Source: Acinetobacter lwoffii
Lineage (GTDB): Bacteria; Pseudomonadota; Gammaproteobacteria; Pseudomonadales; Moraxellaceae
Direction: 5' to 3'
NCBI RefSeq assembly: GCF_024129735.1
Contig: NZ_JAMXXK010000009.1
Location: 1 to 64,000, forward strand
Length of the DNA: 64,000 nucleotides
Shown piece by piece: positions 44,080-54,462 of the stretch (the stretch's first letter is position 1; the number at the start of each line of letters is the position of its first letter). Both the position numbers and the translations under genes were made by a program. Below the pieces are notes generated by a model. It did not search any database, was not told the DNA's origin, and worked only from the letters and a program-made list of their open reading frames with translations.

Positions 44080-45096
44080 TTATCCATATCCTTTGGGATT
44101 CTGCTTCTGCCAGTTCCAGCTGTCGGCGAGCATATCCTCCAAGCCATATTTAGCTACCCAGCCAAGTTCCTGTACAGCGCGTGTATTGTCTGCAAAACAA
44201 GTTGCGACATCGCCTTCACGTCGTGGTACAAACTCAAATGGAACAGCAACACCATTCACCTGCTCGAAGGTATTCTTGACTTGCAGCACTGAAATCCCAT
44301 TGCCGGTACCGATATTCCAGACACGGCAACCTTGTGTCGTAAGGCGATTATTCAGGGCACACAGGTGCGCATTGGCTAAGTCCACCACATGAATATAATC
44401 ACGCACACCAGTGCCATCTACCGTGTTATAATCATTACCAAAAATAGATAGCTTTTCACGACGACCTACAGCCACCTGAGTTACATAAGGCATTAAATTA
44501 TTTGGGATACCTTGTGGATCTTCCCCAATTTGACCACTTTTATGTGCACCGACCGGATTAAAATACCGTAATAATGCAATGGACCAGCGTTCATCAGCTA
44601 TGCATAACTTTTCGAGCAGTTGCTCAACTATCAGTTTGGTATAACCATAGTTATTAGTTGGCATTCCGGTAGGCATCTCTTCATTTAAAGGTGAAGGATT
44701 ATCTTCACCATAGACCGTAGCCGAAGAGCTAAAGACCAGTTTGAACACCTGTGCGCGCTGCATCGCCTGCACCAGACTGATGGAACCGGCAATATTGTTG
44801 TCAAAATAGTCCAAAGGAATCTGCTGACTCTCGCCAACGGCTTTCAGTCCGGCAAAATGAATCACTGCATCAATCGAATTTTGCTGAAAGACCTGATCGA
44901 GTAACTGGCTATTCCGAATATCACCTTCCACAAAGGTCAGACTTTTCTGGGTTAGCTTTTCTACACGGTTTAAGGATTCAGCTGAGCTATTACACAGATT
45001 ATCCAGTACAACGACCTCATGTCCGGCATTCAGCAATTCCACACAGGTATGTGAACCAATATAGCCTGCCCCGCCTGTGACCAGAATTTTCGCCAT
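44080..45096 (-). CDS. galE: UDP-glucose 4-epimerase family (gne1)
   Basis: This 338-aa epimerase interconverts UDP-Glc/UDP-Gal and possibly the N-acetyl forms. It has the NAD-binding VTGGAGYIGSHTCVELL, SSSATVYG and catalytic YGYTKLIVEQLL. In Acinetobacter K-locus naming it corresponds to gne1. Its start is one base from the pgi stop, in the leftward galU-ugd-pgi-galE unit. The gene ends six bases from the start of the broken glycosyltransferase. Confidence 0.92.
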   Translation of the reverse strand: MAKILVTGGAGYIGSHTCVELLNAGHEVVVLDNLCNSSAESLNRVEKLTQKSLTFVEGDIRNSQLLDQVFQQNSIDAVIHFAGLKAVGESQQIPLDYFDNNIAGSISLVQAMQRAQVFKLVFSSSATVYGEDNPSPLNEEMPTGMPTNNYGYTKLIVEQLLEKLCIADERWSIALLRYFNPVGAHKSGQIGEDPQGIPNNLMPYVTQVAVGRREKLSIFGNDYNTVDGTGVRDYIHVVDLANAHLCALNNRLTTQGCRVWNIGTGNGISVLQVKNTFEQVNGVAVPFEFVPRREGDVATCFADNTRAVQELGWVAKYGLEDMLADSWNWQKQNPKGYG

Positions 45097-45097
45097 T

Positions 45098-46756
45098 TTA
45101 CTTTCCTAATAGAACTTTAATTAAACCTTGGGTTGAGCCATCTAGACCATCCAGATCGGTCTGTTCACCATTCAGGATAGGCAATAACTGGTTGGCAATT
45201 TCCTTGCCTTTTTCTACGCCCCACTGATCAAACGGATTGATATTCCACAGCACAGACTGGACAAATACCTTATGTTCATATAAAGCAATTAGCATGCCCA
45301 AGCTGTATGGATTGAGCTCCTGCAATAACAGGGTACTGCTCGGCTGATTGCCTTCATACTGTTTATAGGCCGGCAAGCTCGCCAATTCAGCCTGATCTAG
45401 GGCTTCATTACCAAAAGCCAGTAAGCGCGATTGCGCCAGACAGTTGGATAAGGCCAAATGATGTTGTTCTACCAATGCTTCGGCACTGTCTGCATAAGTA
45501 TATTGCTGGCTGTTATAACGCTCTACCGGCGCAATAAAATCACAGCTAACTGACTGCGTACCCTGATGCAATAACTGATAGAAGGCATGCTGGGCATTCG
45601 GTCCTACTTCTCCCCAGATGATCGGGCAGGTATCGAACTGGACTTTTTCGCCATTGCGCTGGATTGACTTACCATTTGATTCCATTTCCAGCTGTTGCAG
45701 ATAGGAGGCAAAATATTTTAGCCGGCCGTCATAAGGCAGAATTGCATGGGTTTGAATATCCAGAAAATTGGTATTCCAGGCTCCCAACAATCCCATCAAT
45801 ACCGGAATATTGCGTTCAAAAGGCTGGTACTGGAAATGCTGATCCACTGCATAGGCACCCGCCAGCAGCTGCTTGAAGCCTTCAATCCCGATACTCAGGG
45901 CAATTGGCAGTCCGATACAGGACCAGAGTGAATAACGCCCGCCAACCCAGTCCCAAAGCAATAACTGGTTTTCCGGTGCAATACCCCACGCGGTCATTTT
46001 TTCCGGTTTGGTCGATACCCCAATAAAATGATGCTTAAGAATATAAGGATGCTGACCTAAAGCCTTTTCCAGCCATAAACGGACTGTTTGTGCATTGGTC
46101 AGAGTATCAATGGTGCCGAAGGATTTAGAAGAAATAATAAACAGTGTCGTTTCCGGACGCAGCTGATGCAACAGCTCGGACAGCTGACTGCCATCCATGG
46201 TCGAAACAAAATGTACGTTGAGTGGCTGGGCAGACTGGTATTTAAAATCAGATAAAGCATGCGTGACCATCAAGGGGCCAAGGTCTGATCCCCCTACCCC
46301 GATATTGACCACATCCTGAATGACTTCCCCGGTGGCACCGCGACGCTGTCCGGCATGAATTTGTTCCACCAGCGCATACATACGCTCCAGCTGGGCATGC
46401 ACATCAGCTGCCAGATCAGCATGCTGTTGGTCATGTTCCGGCAGACGCAGTGCCCAGTGCATGGCAGCGCGCTGCTCGGTATAGTTGATTTCCTGATTGG
46501 AAAATAGGGAACCAATCCAGGATCTGAGGTTCTGTGCATCGGCCCATTCGATCAGGCCCTGCAGCACATTTTTATTGATTCTGTGTTTACTATAGTCAAA
46601 CAGCAGTTGTTCAAACTGGATGGAATACTGGTTAAAGCGCTCTGGGTCAGCTGCAAACAGCTCCCGCAAATGCTCAGATTGAAGCTGTTCTTTGTTCGAG
46701 GCGAGTTTCTGACACACAGTTTCAGTGTCGAGATTTGGATTAAAATGGCTCAACAT
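45098..46756 (-). CDS. pgi: glucose-6-phosphate isomerase
   Basis: This 552-aa isomerase (gpi in K-locus naming) interconverts glucose and fructose 6-phosphates. Signatures are [57 protein letters not shown] and [19 protein letters not shown]. Cytosolic. Its ATG overlaps the ugd stop by one base, giving translational coupling. It is a standard member of the conserved K-locus end. Confidence 0.95.
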   Translation of the reverse strand: MLSHFNPNLDTETVCQKLASNKEQLQSEHLRELFAADPERFNQYSIQFEQLLFDYSKHRINKNVLQGLIEWADAQNLRSWIGSLFSNQEINYTEQRAAMHWALRLPEHDQQHADLAADVHAQLERMYALVEQIHAGQRRGATGEVIQDVVNIGVGGSDLGPLMVTHALSDFKYQSAQPLNVHFVSTMDGSQLSELLHQLRPETTLFIISSKSFGTIDTLTNAQTVRLWLEKALGQHPYILKHHFIGVSTKPEKMTAWGIAPENQLLLWDWVGGRYSLWSCIGLPIALSIGIEGFKQLLAGAYAVDQHFQYQPFERNIPVLMGLLGAWNTNFLDIQTHAILPYDGRLKYFASYLQQLEMESNGKSIQRNGEKVQFDTCPIIWGEVGPNAQHAFYQLLHQGTQSVSCDFIAPVERYNSQQYTYADSAEALVEQHHLALSNCLAQSRLLAFGNEALDQAELASLPAYKQYEGNQPSSTLLLQELNPYSLGMLIALYEHKVFVQSVLWNINPFDQWGVEKGKEIANQLLPILNGEQTDLDGLDGSTQGLIKVLLGK

Positions 46757-48012
46757 TAACGTCCTACCCCAATATAATTAAAACCACGTGTCTTGACATA
46801 CGTCGGATCATACAGATTACGCCCATCCAGAATCAGGGGATGCTGCATCAGCTTGATCAGATACGGATAATCCGGACTGCCATATTGTTTCCAGGCCGTA
46901 ATCAGACATAAGGCGTGCGCCCCTTCCACAGCCTGATACTGGTCTTTACACAGGATCAGGTCTTCCCGTGGCCCATAGACCTTTTCAATATTTGCGATTG
47001 CCTGAGGATCATGCAGCTTGACCGTCACGCCTTGCGCCCACAAAGCGGTCAGCATGGCATGTACCGGAGACTGCTGGATACTCGGCGTGTTTTCTTTAAA
47101 AGCAGCCCCCCAGATCGCAATGACCTTACCTTTTAAGTCTCCGCGGAAATAATTCCAGAGTTTACGGAACAGCAGTTCTTTTTGCTGTTCGTTGATGTCC
47201 CAGACCTGCTCCAACAGCTGGTTTTTTACCCCTGAATCTGCCACTGCATGTGTCAAAGTGCGGATATCATGGGAGAAATTCTCTCCACCAAAACCAACGC
47301 CGGGGAACAGATAGGCAGAACCAATCCGGTTATCCGCAGCCATGCCTTGCCGTACCTGTTCAATATCAATGCCAAGCTTTTCTGCCACACTGGCCAGATC
47401 ATTCATATAACTGATCCGGGTGGCCAGCATGCCGGAAATACTCAGCTTGGTAAATTCGGCATCCAGAACCGGCATAAATAGATACTGCTGCGCGCGTGGA
47501 AAAAGAGGACGTAAGAGTTCTTTGATTTTAGGCTGAATATCTGCATGATCACAACCCACAATCAGCTGGGTGGCCTGAGTAAAGCTACGCAGTGCATTGC
47601 CTTCCTGAATAATATCTGGCAGATAAATCCAGTCATCATTCGGCAGCAACTGCTGAAAGCGCTGGGTGCCATGCAAGCCAAAGGTCGAAGCATTAATCAT
47701 CAGTTTGGGATGGGCAAAACAGGCATGCCGGATGGTGTCCAGCATCTGAAATGCCTGCTGTTCTTCAGTCGCATTAAAACTAAAGAAAAAAACATCCTGA
47801 TTAAAATCCAGATGCTGAAAATCGCAACAGTTTAAAAAGCCAGATTTTTCCTGTTTTTGCAGTAATTGTTGTAGAGATTCATCCTGGAAATAGGGCCGGG
47901 CCGACTCATCTGCATTGAAGCTATTACACCAGACCACCTGGTGACCACACTCAGATAAAAGAGCCGACATGACTCCGGAAAATAAGGTTTTTCCCAATAC
48001 TGCGACTTTCAT
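46756..48012 (-). CDS. ugd: UDP-glucose 6-dehydrogenase
   Basis: This 418-aa protein is in the UDP-glucose/GDP-mannose dehydrogenase family. The N-terminal [19 protein letters not shown] takes the Rossmann position but departs from the usual GxGxxG. The catalytic-Cys region reads [18 protein letters not shown], where the conserved sequence is normally GFGGSCFPKD. No Cys is visible at the nucleophile position. This may be a divergent Acinetobacter-type Ugd or a paralogue with altered activity. Context (galU upstream, pgi downstream) fits UDP-glucuronate supply, but activity is not assured. Confidence 0.8.
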   Translation of the reverse strand: MKVAVLGKTLFSGVMSALLSECGHQVVWCNSFNADESARPYFQDESLQQLLQKQEKSGFLNCCDFQHLDFNQDVFFFSFNATEEQQAFQMLDTIRHACFAHPKLMINASTFGLHGTQRFQQLLPNDDWIYLPDIIQEGNALRSFTQATQLIVGCDHADIQPKIKELLRPLFPRAQQYLFMPVLDAEFTKLSISGMLATRISYMNDLASVAEKLGIDIEQVRQGMAADNRIGSAYLFPGVGFGGENFSHDIRTLTHAVADSGVKNQLLEQVWDINEQQKELLFRKLWNYFRGDLKGKVIAIWGAAFKENTPSIQQSPVHAMLTALWAQGVTVKLHDPQAIANIEKVYGPREDLILCKDQYQAVEGAHALCLITAWKQYGSPDYPYLIKLMQHPLILDGRNLYDPTYVKTRGFNYIGVGR

Positions 48013-48024
48013 AATATTCCTTTC

Positions 48025-48900
48025 TTATAAAGCAAGTTCCTGAATCAATGCTTTAAACTCGCTACCGAGTTTAGGATGATCAATACCATAATGTAAAACA
48101 GCCTTTAAATAACCTAACTTGCTGCCACAGTCGAAGGTCTGACCTTTCATGCGATAGGCTTCTACGGCTTCGGTTTGCTGCAGCATGGCGATGGCATCTG
48201 TGAGCTGGATTTCATTACCTGCCCCGCGTGGGGTCTGTTCCAAAAGCTGCATGATTTTTGCCGGCAGAATATAACGTCCGACCACAGACAGATTTGAAGG
48301 TGCAGTTCCGACGGCCGGTTTTTCGACGATCCCTTGCATGACGATACTTTCCCCTTCCTCAGGCGAGGCGGCAACATCCACAATGCCATACTGGTCGACC
48401 AGATGTTCAGGTACCGCTTCCACCATGATTTGTGAAGCCTGAGACTGAACATAACGCTGAATCATGCGTGCTAGATCATTTTCCGGATCTTGATCCTTGA
48501 CCAGTACATCCGGCAACAATACCGCAAAATCATCATCGCCAATCACTGCTTTGGCACACAATACTGCATGGCCCAGGCCCAGAGGCTGTGGCTGACGGAC
48601 ACTAATCACACTCACGCCCGCAGGCAGAATTTCAGTAATTTCTTTAAGCAAGTCGGTTTTGTTTTTTTGCTCAAGCGTGGTTTCAAGCTCAAAGTTACGG
48701 TCAAAATAATTTTCAATCGATGCCTTGGAAGAATGGGTCACCAGAATAATCTGCTCAATCCCGGCAGCAACTGCTTCACGCACCACATATTCAATCGCAG
48801 GGCGATCCACGACAGTCACCATCTCTTTAGGAATGGATTTGCTGGCAGGTAAGAAACGCGTACCTAGACCCGCCACAGGAAGAATTGCTTTCTTGATCAT
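48025..48900 (-). CDS. galU: UTP-glucose-1-phosphate uridylyltransferase
   Basis: This 291-aa enzyme makes UDP-glucose from glucose 1-phosphate, supplied by pgm. Motifs are LPVAGLGTRFLPASKSIPKEM, VLLPDVLVKD, GIVEKP and GNEIQLTDAI. It is 12 bases before ugd and 12 after gdr, in one leftward operon. Confidence 0.95.
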   Translation of the reverse strand: MIKKAILPVAGLGTRFLPASKSIPKEMVTVVDRPAIEYVVREAVAAGIEQIILVTHSSKASIENYFDRNFELETTLEQKNKTDLLKEITEILPAGVSVISVRQPQPLGLGHAVLCAKAVIGDDDFAVLLPDVLVKDQDPENDLARMIQRYVQSQASQIMVEAVPEHLVDQYGIVDVAASPEEGESIVMQGIVEKPAVGTAPSNLSVVGRYILPAKIMQLLEQTPRGAGNEIQLTDAIAMLQQTEAVEAYRMKGQTFDCGSKLGYLKAVLHYGIDHPKLGSEFKALIQELAL

Positions 48901-48912
48901 ATCTATAAAAAC

Positions 48913-50787
48913 CTAATTCACTTTAATTTCATTACCGCGTACATAACCGTCGACATAATGTTCTAATTGTGCCAGTGCCCATTCAATATCGGACTGAGTC
49001 GCGCTAAGTTCATGCATACGGTTAAATACTGCCAGAATTTCTGCCAATGGATAATGTTTCTCGACAGATCGTAGAATACGCGTATGCGCGGTAATTTCTG
49101 TATTTTCTTCGTCAATCAGCAGTTCTTCATAAAGTTTTTCGCCTGGACGTAGCCCAGTATATTGAATTTCAATATCACCATTCGGGTCTTTATTATCTCT
49201 GACTTTGAGTCCGCTAAGGGCAATCATTTGACGAGCCAGATCCTGAATCCGTACTGGCTCGCCCATATCCAGCAGGAACACGTCGCCTCCTGTACCTAAA
49301 GCACCGGCCTGAATCACCAGCTGCGAGGCTTCCGGAATGGTCATAAAGAACCGGGTCACTTCTGGATCAGTCACGGTAATTGGCCCGCCCTTGGCAATTT
49401 GCTGTTTAAACAGCGGCACGACCGAGCCCGAAGAACCGAGTACATTGCCAAAGCGCACAATACTGATCTGGGTCTGGTTCTGGGCTTCTGCCATGGCCTG
49501 ACAATACAGCTCTGCCATACGCTTAGTCGCTCCCATCACATTGGTGGGACGTACGGCCTTATCGGTTGAAATTAACACAAAGGTTTCGACGCCTTTTTTT
49601 ACTGCTGCATTCACACTAAAGGCGGTTCCGACGGCATTGTTTTTCAACCCTGCCAGAGGATTACACTCCACCAGCGGCACATGCTTATACGCAGCAGCAT
49701 GATAAACAGTCTGTACACCATATTGTTCAATCACCCGTTCTAACTTACGCTCATCGAGAACTGAACCTAAAATTGGAATAATTTCACAGTTTGCTGTAAG
49801 ACGTAATTCTTTATCGATATGATATAAAGCAAATTCTGTTAGCTCATAAATAATAATCTTGACAGGCTGATTTTTAATAATTTGGCGACATAGTTCTGAA
49901 CCAATCGAGCCACCCGCACCTGTGACCATGACTACTTTATTGTTAATATTTTTAGCCAAAAGCGCTGGAACTGGCGGTACAGGATCACGCCCCAGTAAAT
50001 CAATAATATCCACTTCCTGAATATCAGAAATTCGAATTTCACCATTGACCAGTTTAGTTAAACCTGGAATTTCGGTAATTTTAAGGTGGGCTGGTTCTAA
50101 AAACTTAACAATCTCACTTTTACGGATTCTTCCCACTGACGGTAAGGCAATTAAGATTTCATCAATACGTAATTTAACCAAACACTTTAAAGCTCTATGT
50201 GGTGAATATACTTGAACCCCCCCAATATTCTGGCCTCTTAAAGACGGGTTATCATCAATAAATATAATCGGCAAATGCTCATGGGAGCGATTTAAAGTCG
50301 CTGCAACCTGTTGGCCTGCATAACCAGCCCCATAAATAGCAATCCGTTTTTTAGGCACATTAGCCTGTAAGTAGGATCTCACCACAAAGCGAATAACGCC
50401 ACGACTGAACCAAACCCAGGCAAACATCATAAAGCCAAACATTAATGGAATTGAGGTCGGAACAAACGCATGCGTACTATAAGCTAACAAGTACAAACCA
50501 ATCACGCTTAATATGGTTGCTAGACCTAATTTGGCAATAAAAAATTCATTAAAGGTACGAACAATAAAACGGTATACACCACAAAGAAACAGCGCAAAGA
50601 CTGCAATAGCACTGACCCAAACTGACCCAAAGGGAATATTAGGTACAACTTCTGCACCGAGATCAAACTGTCGAATGGCATAACAAAGCCAGATTAGAAC
50701 AGGGAAAATACAAAAGTCTAAAATGACTAAAAACGCGAGTTTTGCTGAACGTGGAGATTCAACCAGAGGAATTACAAGAGATTTCAT
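48913..50787 (-). CDS. gdr: Gdr: UDP-GlcNAc 4,6-dehydratase, membrane-bound (PglF/FlaA1-like)
   Basis: This 624-aa protein has four or five N-terminal membrane helices (about residues 15-125), a first Rossmann-like region (IAIYGAGYAGQQVAATL) and a C-terminal SDR domain: MVTGAGGSIGSELCRQI, HAAAYKHVPLVE, LISTDKAVRPTNVMGATKR. It should convert UDP-GlcNAc to the 4-keto-6-deoxy sugar. With QnR, encoded upstream in the same operon, this gives UDP-QuiNAc, the predicted first sugar of the K unit. Confidence 0.9.
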   Translation of the reverse strand: MKSLVIPLVESPRSAKLAFLVILDFCIFPVLIWLCYAIRQFDLGAEVVPNIPFGSVWVSAIAVFALFLCGVYRFIVRTFNEFFIAKLGLATILSVIGLYLLAYSTHAFVPTSIPLMFGFMMFAWVWFSRGVIRFVVRSYLQANVPKKRIAIYGAGYAGQQVAATLNRSHEHLPIIFIDDNPSLRGQNIGGVQVYSPHRALKCLVKLRIDEILIALPSVGRIRKSEIVKFLEPAHLKITEIPGLTKLVNGEIRISDIQEVDIIDLLGRDPVPPVPALLAKNINNKVVMVTGAGGSIGSELCRQIIKNQPVKIIIYELTEFALYHIDKELRLTANCEIIPILGSVLDERKLERVIEQYGVQTVYHAAAYKHVPLVECNPLAGLKNNAVGTAFSVNAAVKKGVETFVLISTDKAVRPTNVMGATKRMAELYCQAMAEAQNQTQISIVRFGNVLGSSGSVVPLFKQQIAKGGPITVTDPEVTRFFMTIPEASQLVIQAGALGTGGDVFLLDMGEPVRIQDLARQMIALSGLKVRDNKDPNGDIEIQYTGLRPGEKLYEELLIDEENTEITAHTRILRSVEKHYPLAEILAVFNRMHELSATQSDIEWALAQLEHYVDGYVRGNEIKVN

Positions 50788-50829
50788 ATATTTTTCAGCA
50801 CGTCATATCTTAATTTAAAGAAGTTGTTA

Positions 50830-51360
50830 TTAAGACTTATGTTCTATGATACTTCCCACTTCCAAGAAAGAAAATGTAGGGATAATATTATTACTTGCAA
50901 CTTTCACCCCAATACTTAAGTGTACAAATTGTTCAACCACCACATCATGGTCCAATAATGTACCCATATTTAAAATAGCACCATCTTGGATAATCGTATT
51001 CGTTCCAATAACACACCCAGCCATAATACTTACCCCCTGCCCTATTTTCGCACTAGGAGCAATGACAGTTTGTGGATGTATAATAGTCGTAATGGGTATA
51101 GATAAATCAAGCAATAATTGTTGCCATTTTTGTCGTATTTGGTTATTTCCAACTGCTATAATGGCTTCAAAACTATGCAAATTGATTGCTTCTAAAGATT
51201 GAATATTTGCAATAATTGTATAGCGACCAACCTGTTGTTGCTCAGGCCATCGATCATCAACAAATGAAATACTCTTCCATTTACCTAGCAGTTCAGCAAC
51301 TTCAGCAATTGATTGACCAAAACCTCCTGCCCCGAGAATGAGTAATTTTTTCTCAGGCAT
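50830..51360 (-). CDS. NeuD/PglD-family sugar acetyltransferase, short form
   Basis: This is a 176-aa protein. The N-terminal Rossmann-like domain is LILGAGGFGQSIAEVAELL. The left-handed beta-helix hexapeptides (VIAPSAKIGQGVSIMAGCVIG...ILNMGTLLDHD) include the catalytic-His region LDHDVVVEQFVHLSIGVKV. It stops at FLEVGSIIEHKS, about 35-40 residues shorter than the usual ~210-aa members that carry a longer helix. It may be a natural short form or truncated. It overlaps the initiating-transferase gene by 8 bases. Probable role: O- or N-acetylation of a K-unit sugar. Confidence 0.8.
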   Translation of the reverse strand: MPEKKLLILGAGGFGQSIAEVAELLGKWKSISFVDDRWPEQQQVGRYTIIANIQSLEAINLHSFEAIIAVGNNQIRQKWQQLLLDLSIPITTIIHPQTVIAPSAKIGQGVSIMAGCVIGTNTIIQDGAILNMGTLLDHDVVVEQFVHLSIGVKVASNNIIPTFSFLEVGSIIEHKS

Positions 51361-52363
51361 CAGGTGTTCCCGCTCTTAATTTAATAGCAATCAATATTAA
51401 AGGTAAATAAGCAATCAACACTGCCATTTCAGGATATGCCCATAATTGTGTGGTTGTGATATAGGCGATTGGAAAGAGCCACAATAAATTAACAGCTGCT
51501 ACAGCCAAAGTCACAGGAGTATGACTTCTCCATTTACGCGATAAAATCTGATAGCTATGGCTTCGATGTGCATCATACATTTTATAGCCGCTCAACACAC
51601 GTTTTATGAGGGTATAGGTTGCATCGACCACAAATACACCTAGACAAATGATCCACGCACAAAACAGTGCCAAATTTTCTTTGAGGGCAATGAGCGCCAA
51701 AATACCCAAAGTAAGGCCGAGAAATCCGCTACAGGCATCGCCCATAAAAATTTTAGCCTTGGGAAAGTTCCACAGTAAAAAGCCAAATACACAGGCTGCC
51801 AATAACCAGAGTATGTCTACGTTTAATGTTGTATTCAGTACATAATACAAAATGGCCATACTAACGACAGTGGTGATGGCTTCGACACTGGCAATGCCGT
51901 TAATGCCATCCATAAAGTTGTATAGATTGAGCAACCACACCAAAAATAATACTGCAATAATATTGGCGATAAAGCCAAGTTGCAGACCATTAAAAGCTGT
52001 AACTTCGCTAAAGCCACCCAAGCTCATCACCACGCCAATGGCCACCAAGAAATGTACAGCCAAGCGCAACATAGAATTGATGTGCCCATGGTCATCTAAA
52101 AAACCAAGTAAAGCGATGACAAAACCCGCTGCTATCAGGGTTAAACCAATATGTACGGTCAATTGTTGGCTGTATATCAGCACAGCCAGCGCCAACAAGT
52201 AGCTACCCACCACCGCAACCCCGCCACCTCGGGGCGTAGGCACACTGTGGGAGCTACGCTCATTGGGATTATCTATGATATTTTTCTTGAGGGCGTAGGC
52301 GCGCATAAAATAGGTCATCGCAAACGCAAGTAAAAAGAAAATAAAAAGGGATAGCATGGACAT
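51353..52363 (-). CDS. initiating sugar-phosphate transferase, WecA/MraY family (ItrB-like)
   Basis: This 336-aa polytopic membrane protein has about ten helices. Family motifs are ERSSHSVPTPRGGG (substrate loop), LLGFLDDHG, NLYNFMDGINGIA (metal-binding Asp region), FPKAKIFMGDACSGFLG and YDAHRSHSYQ. It transfers the first sugar-1-phosphate, here probably QuiNAc-1-P, to undecaprenyl phosphate at the inner membrane. In Acinetobacter K loci this is the ItrB class. It lies next to qnr and gdr, which make the sugar it would use. Confidence 0.9.
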   Translation of the reverse strand: MSMLSLFIFFLLAFAMTYFMRAYALKKNIIDNPNERSSHSVPTPRGGGVAVVGSYLLALAVLIYSQQLTVHIGLTLIAAGFVIALLGFLDDHGHINSMLRLAVHFLVAIGVVMSLGGFSEVTAFNGLQLGFIANIIAVLFLVWLLNLYNFMDGINGIASVEAITTVVSMAILYYVLNTTLNVDILWLLAACVFGFLLWNFPKAKIFMGDACSGFLGLTLGILALIALKENLALFCAWIICLGVFVVDATYTLIKRVLSGYKMYDAHRSHSYQILSRKWRSHTPVTLAVAAVNLLWLFPIAYITTTQLWAYPEMAVLIAYLPLILIAIKLRAGTPDA

Positions 52364-52377
52364 ATTTGTGACTAGGC

Positions 52378-53319
52378 TCAGTTTTGATGCGCTGTGTTAA
52401 ACATTTTTTCTAGGCTTGTATCGACATTATATGGTGCAGTCCAACCTAAAAGTTGTGTATTTTTAGTGGAATCTACCACCAGTTCTGAACATAGACGTGA
52501 AGCCACTGCTTTTTTCCCCACCAAGCTTGCCATAAAACTGATCAAGCTTTTTGGTACAGGTAGCATTAGCAATTGGTTATTTTGGTATTTTGCTAATTTT
52601 TCAAATAATTGTTTGACTGAAATGTCATCCTGATCACTGGCTAAAAATACTTCACGGTTCGCATTTGGATGAGTCATACAAGTATGAATCAGGTCAGCTA
52701 AGTTATAAACACTCACCATACTACGTTTATTGTCTAAGCAACCAATCGGTAAAGGGATTTTTTTACTTGCCAAGTTCACCATACTTTTAAAGTTAGCTTT
52801 TACATTCGGTCCATAAATAAGGACGGGACGAATAATAACCACTTCTAAACCTGAACGTTGAGAGAGCGCAAGTAAGGCTTGTTCTGCTTCATATTTAGAT
52901 AGGCCATACGGGTCATTTGTGTGGACATCATCATTGGGGTGAAAGGCTTGTGTCGTAGTTTGTTCGCCATTGACTTTAATGCTGCTTAAGTAAATAAAGC
53001 GTTTGACGCCACTTTGTACTGCTTTTTGTGCAAGGTTTAAAGTGCCTTGCACATTGGTTTGACGATATGCTTCCAGTGGTGATACGGCAGTTTCATGCAT
53101 GACATGCGCACGACCTGCACAGTGAATAACAACCTCAACTTGATTCAGATCAATGTTGTCTAAATTGTCGTTTAGGTCAAAATTGATATTGTTAATATTT
53201 GGATGATCAAATGTTTGGGCTTTACGTGTATGCGCTAAAACTGAATCGCCTTTTTCAGCCAAGAATTGTGATAAGTATTGACCGAGGAAACCGTTACTGC
53301 CTGTGAGCAAGACCTTCAT
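52378..53319 (-). CDS. qnr: QnR-type UDP-sugar 4-ketoreductase
   Basis: This 313-aa short-chain dehydrogenase has VLLTGSNGFLGQYLSQFL (NAD site), CAGRAHVMHE, LSSIKVNGE (Ser) and DPYGLSKYEAEQAL (Tyr-Lys). The RAHVM and SSIKVNGE blocks are typical of QnR/WbpV proteins that reduce the 4-keto sugar to UDP-QuiNAc. It is one member of the gdr-itr-qnr group and is separated from the next gene by only 3 bases. Confidence 0.85.
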   Translation of the reverse strand: MKVLLTGSNGFLGQYLSQFLAEKGDSVLAHTRKAQTFDHPNINNINFDLNDNLDNIDLNQVEVVIHCAGRAHVMHETAVSPLEAYRQTNVQGTLNLAQKAVQSGVKRFIYLSSIKVNGEQTTTQAFHPNDDVHTNDPYGLSKYEAEQALLALSQRSGLEVVIIRPVLIYGPNVKANFKSMVNLASKKIPLPIGCLDNKRSMVSVYNLADLIHTCMTHPNANREVFLASDQDDISVKQLFEKLAKYQNNQLLMLPVPKSLISFMASLVGKKAVASRLCSELVVDSTKNTQLLGWTAPYNVDTSLEKMFNTAHQN

Positions 53320-53322
53320 ATT

Positions 53323-54462
53323 TTAAATTCCCAATATTTCTAATAAGCGCCGGTTCACTTTTTTTGCATCAAATTTTTCAATTGCAATTTTATGACTTTG
53401 ATCACCCATCATACGAACTTGCTCTGGGTGCTCAATGAAATAAGTCATTTTTTCTGCCAATGCTTGTGGGTTCCATTTGGGCACTAAAAAACCATTTACA
53501 CCGTCTATGACCGTATCTCGACAACCAGGGACATCTGTTGTAATGACTGGACGTCCTATTGCCATTGCTTCTTGTGTGCTTCTTGGGACGCCTTCGCGAT
53601 ATGATGGCAGCACAAACACATGAGACTGTTTAATCCACTCAGCAATATTCTCAACATGACCAGGATAATCAATTACGTTTTGGTCAATATACTGAGTCAA
53701 TTCACCTTGTGTTAAAGCACCTAAATTTGCTTCATCAATTCCACCTAGTACAGTGAATGTTGTTTGAGGAAATTTCTCTTTTACAATCTGAGCAGCAGCA
53801 ATAAAATCATGTATTCCTTTTTCTTTTAGAAGCCGGCCAATGAACAAAAATTGTATTGGTAAATCTTTTGTTGCAGGTGAATATTTATACTGATTTAAAT
53901 CTAGACCGATACCACCTAAAATATATGTTTCTTTGACTTCTATATCATTATTTATGAGCAGGTCTGTTTTATCGTCATGATTGAGTAGAATTAACTGATC
54001 TAACTTTGGTAGCGCAAGTTTATATAAAAAAATTTGAATTGCTTTAATGAGTTTAATTTTTGAGCTTAAACCATTCGGTTGATCTGTAAATGTGTAGCCT
54101 AATCCTTCAAGCATACCTATAATTTTTGGAACTTTGGCAATTTTTGCAGCGAGCGTACCAAATATGACAGGTTTAGTAAAATATGAAAAAACTAAGTCTG
54201 GCTTTAATTGTTTGATTTGTTGTGCCAACTTAAAAGTTGCCAGCATATCTGCTAAAGGGTTTAAACCACCTCGATTAAGCTGGTAAGAGATAGGAATCGC
54301 GCCTAACTTACTAATTTTTTCTAGTTCTAATGCATCATTGTCCGTAGTAAATGCATAAACAGTAATATTTTTTAAGTTTAAGTTCTTTATAAGCTCTGCC
54401 CTAAAACCGTAAAAACATGCAGCAGTAGTGCCAATCATTACGATCTTTTTAATTTTGTTCAT
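53323..54462 (-). CDS. glycosyltransferase family 4
   Basis: This 379-aa GT-B enzyme has a C-terminal donor-binding domain: IQFLFIGRLLKEKGIHDFIAAA, VFVLPSYREGVPRSTQEAMAIGRPVITTDVPGCRDTV. The N-domain shows TTAACFYGFRAELIKNL. It most resembles the glycosyltransferases that add the sugar next to the initiating QuiNAc in such clusters; the linkage cannot be read from sequence. Cytoplasmic face of the membrane. It overlaps the next upstream gene by 14 bases. Confidence 0.88.
   Translation of the reverse strand: MNKIKKIVMIGTTAACFYGFRAELIKNLNLKNITVYAFTTDNDALELEKISKLGAIPISYQLNRGGLNPLADMLATFKLAQQIKQLKPDLVFSYFTKPVIFGTLAAKIAKVPKIIGMLEGLGYTFTDQPNGLSSKIKLIKAIQIFLYKLALPKLDQLILLNHDDKTDLLINNDIEVKETYILGGIGLDLNQYKYSPATKDLPIQFLFIGRLLKEKGIHDFIAAAQIVKEKFPQTTFTVLGGIDEANLGALTQGELTQYIDQNVIDYPGHVENIAEWIKQSHVFVLPSYREGVPRSTQEAMAIGRPVITTDVPGCRDTVIDGVNGFLVPKWNPQALAEKMTYFIEHPEQVRMMGDQSHKIAIEKFDAKKVNRRLLEILGI

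Noticed and set aside
44033..44392. Rightward 119-aa frame overlapping the galE 3' end
   Set aside because: It lies antisense to galE and its translation is low-complexity Ser/Thr-rich; there is no support for expression.
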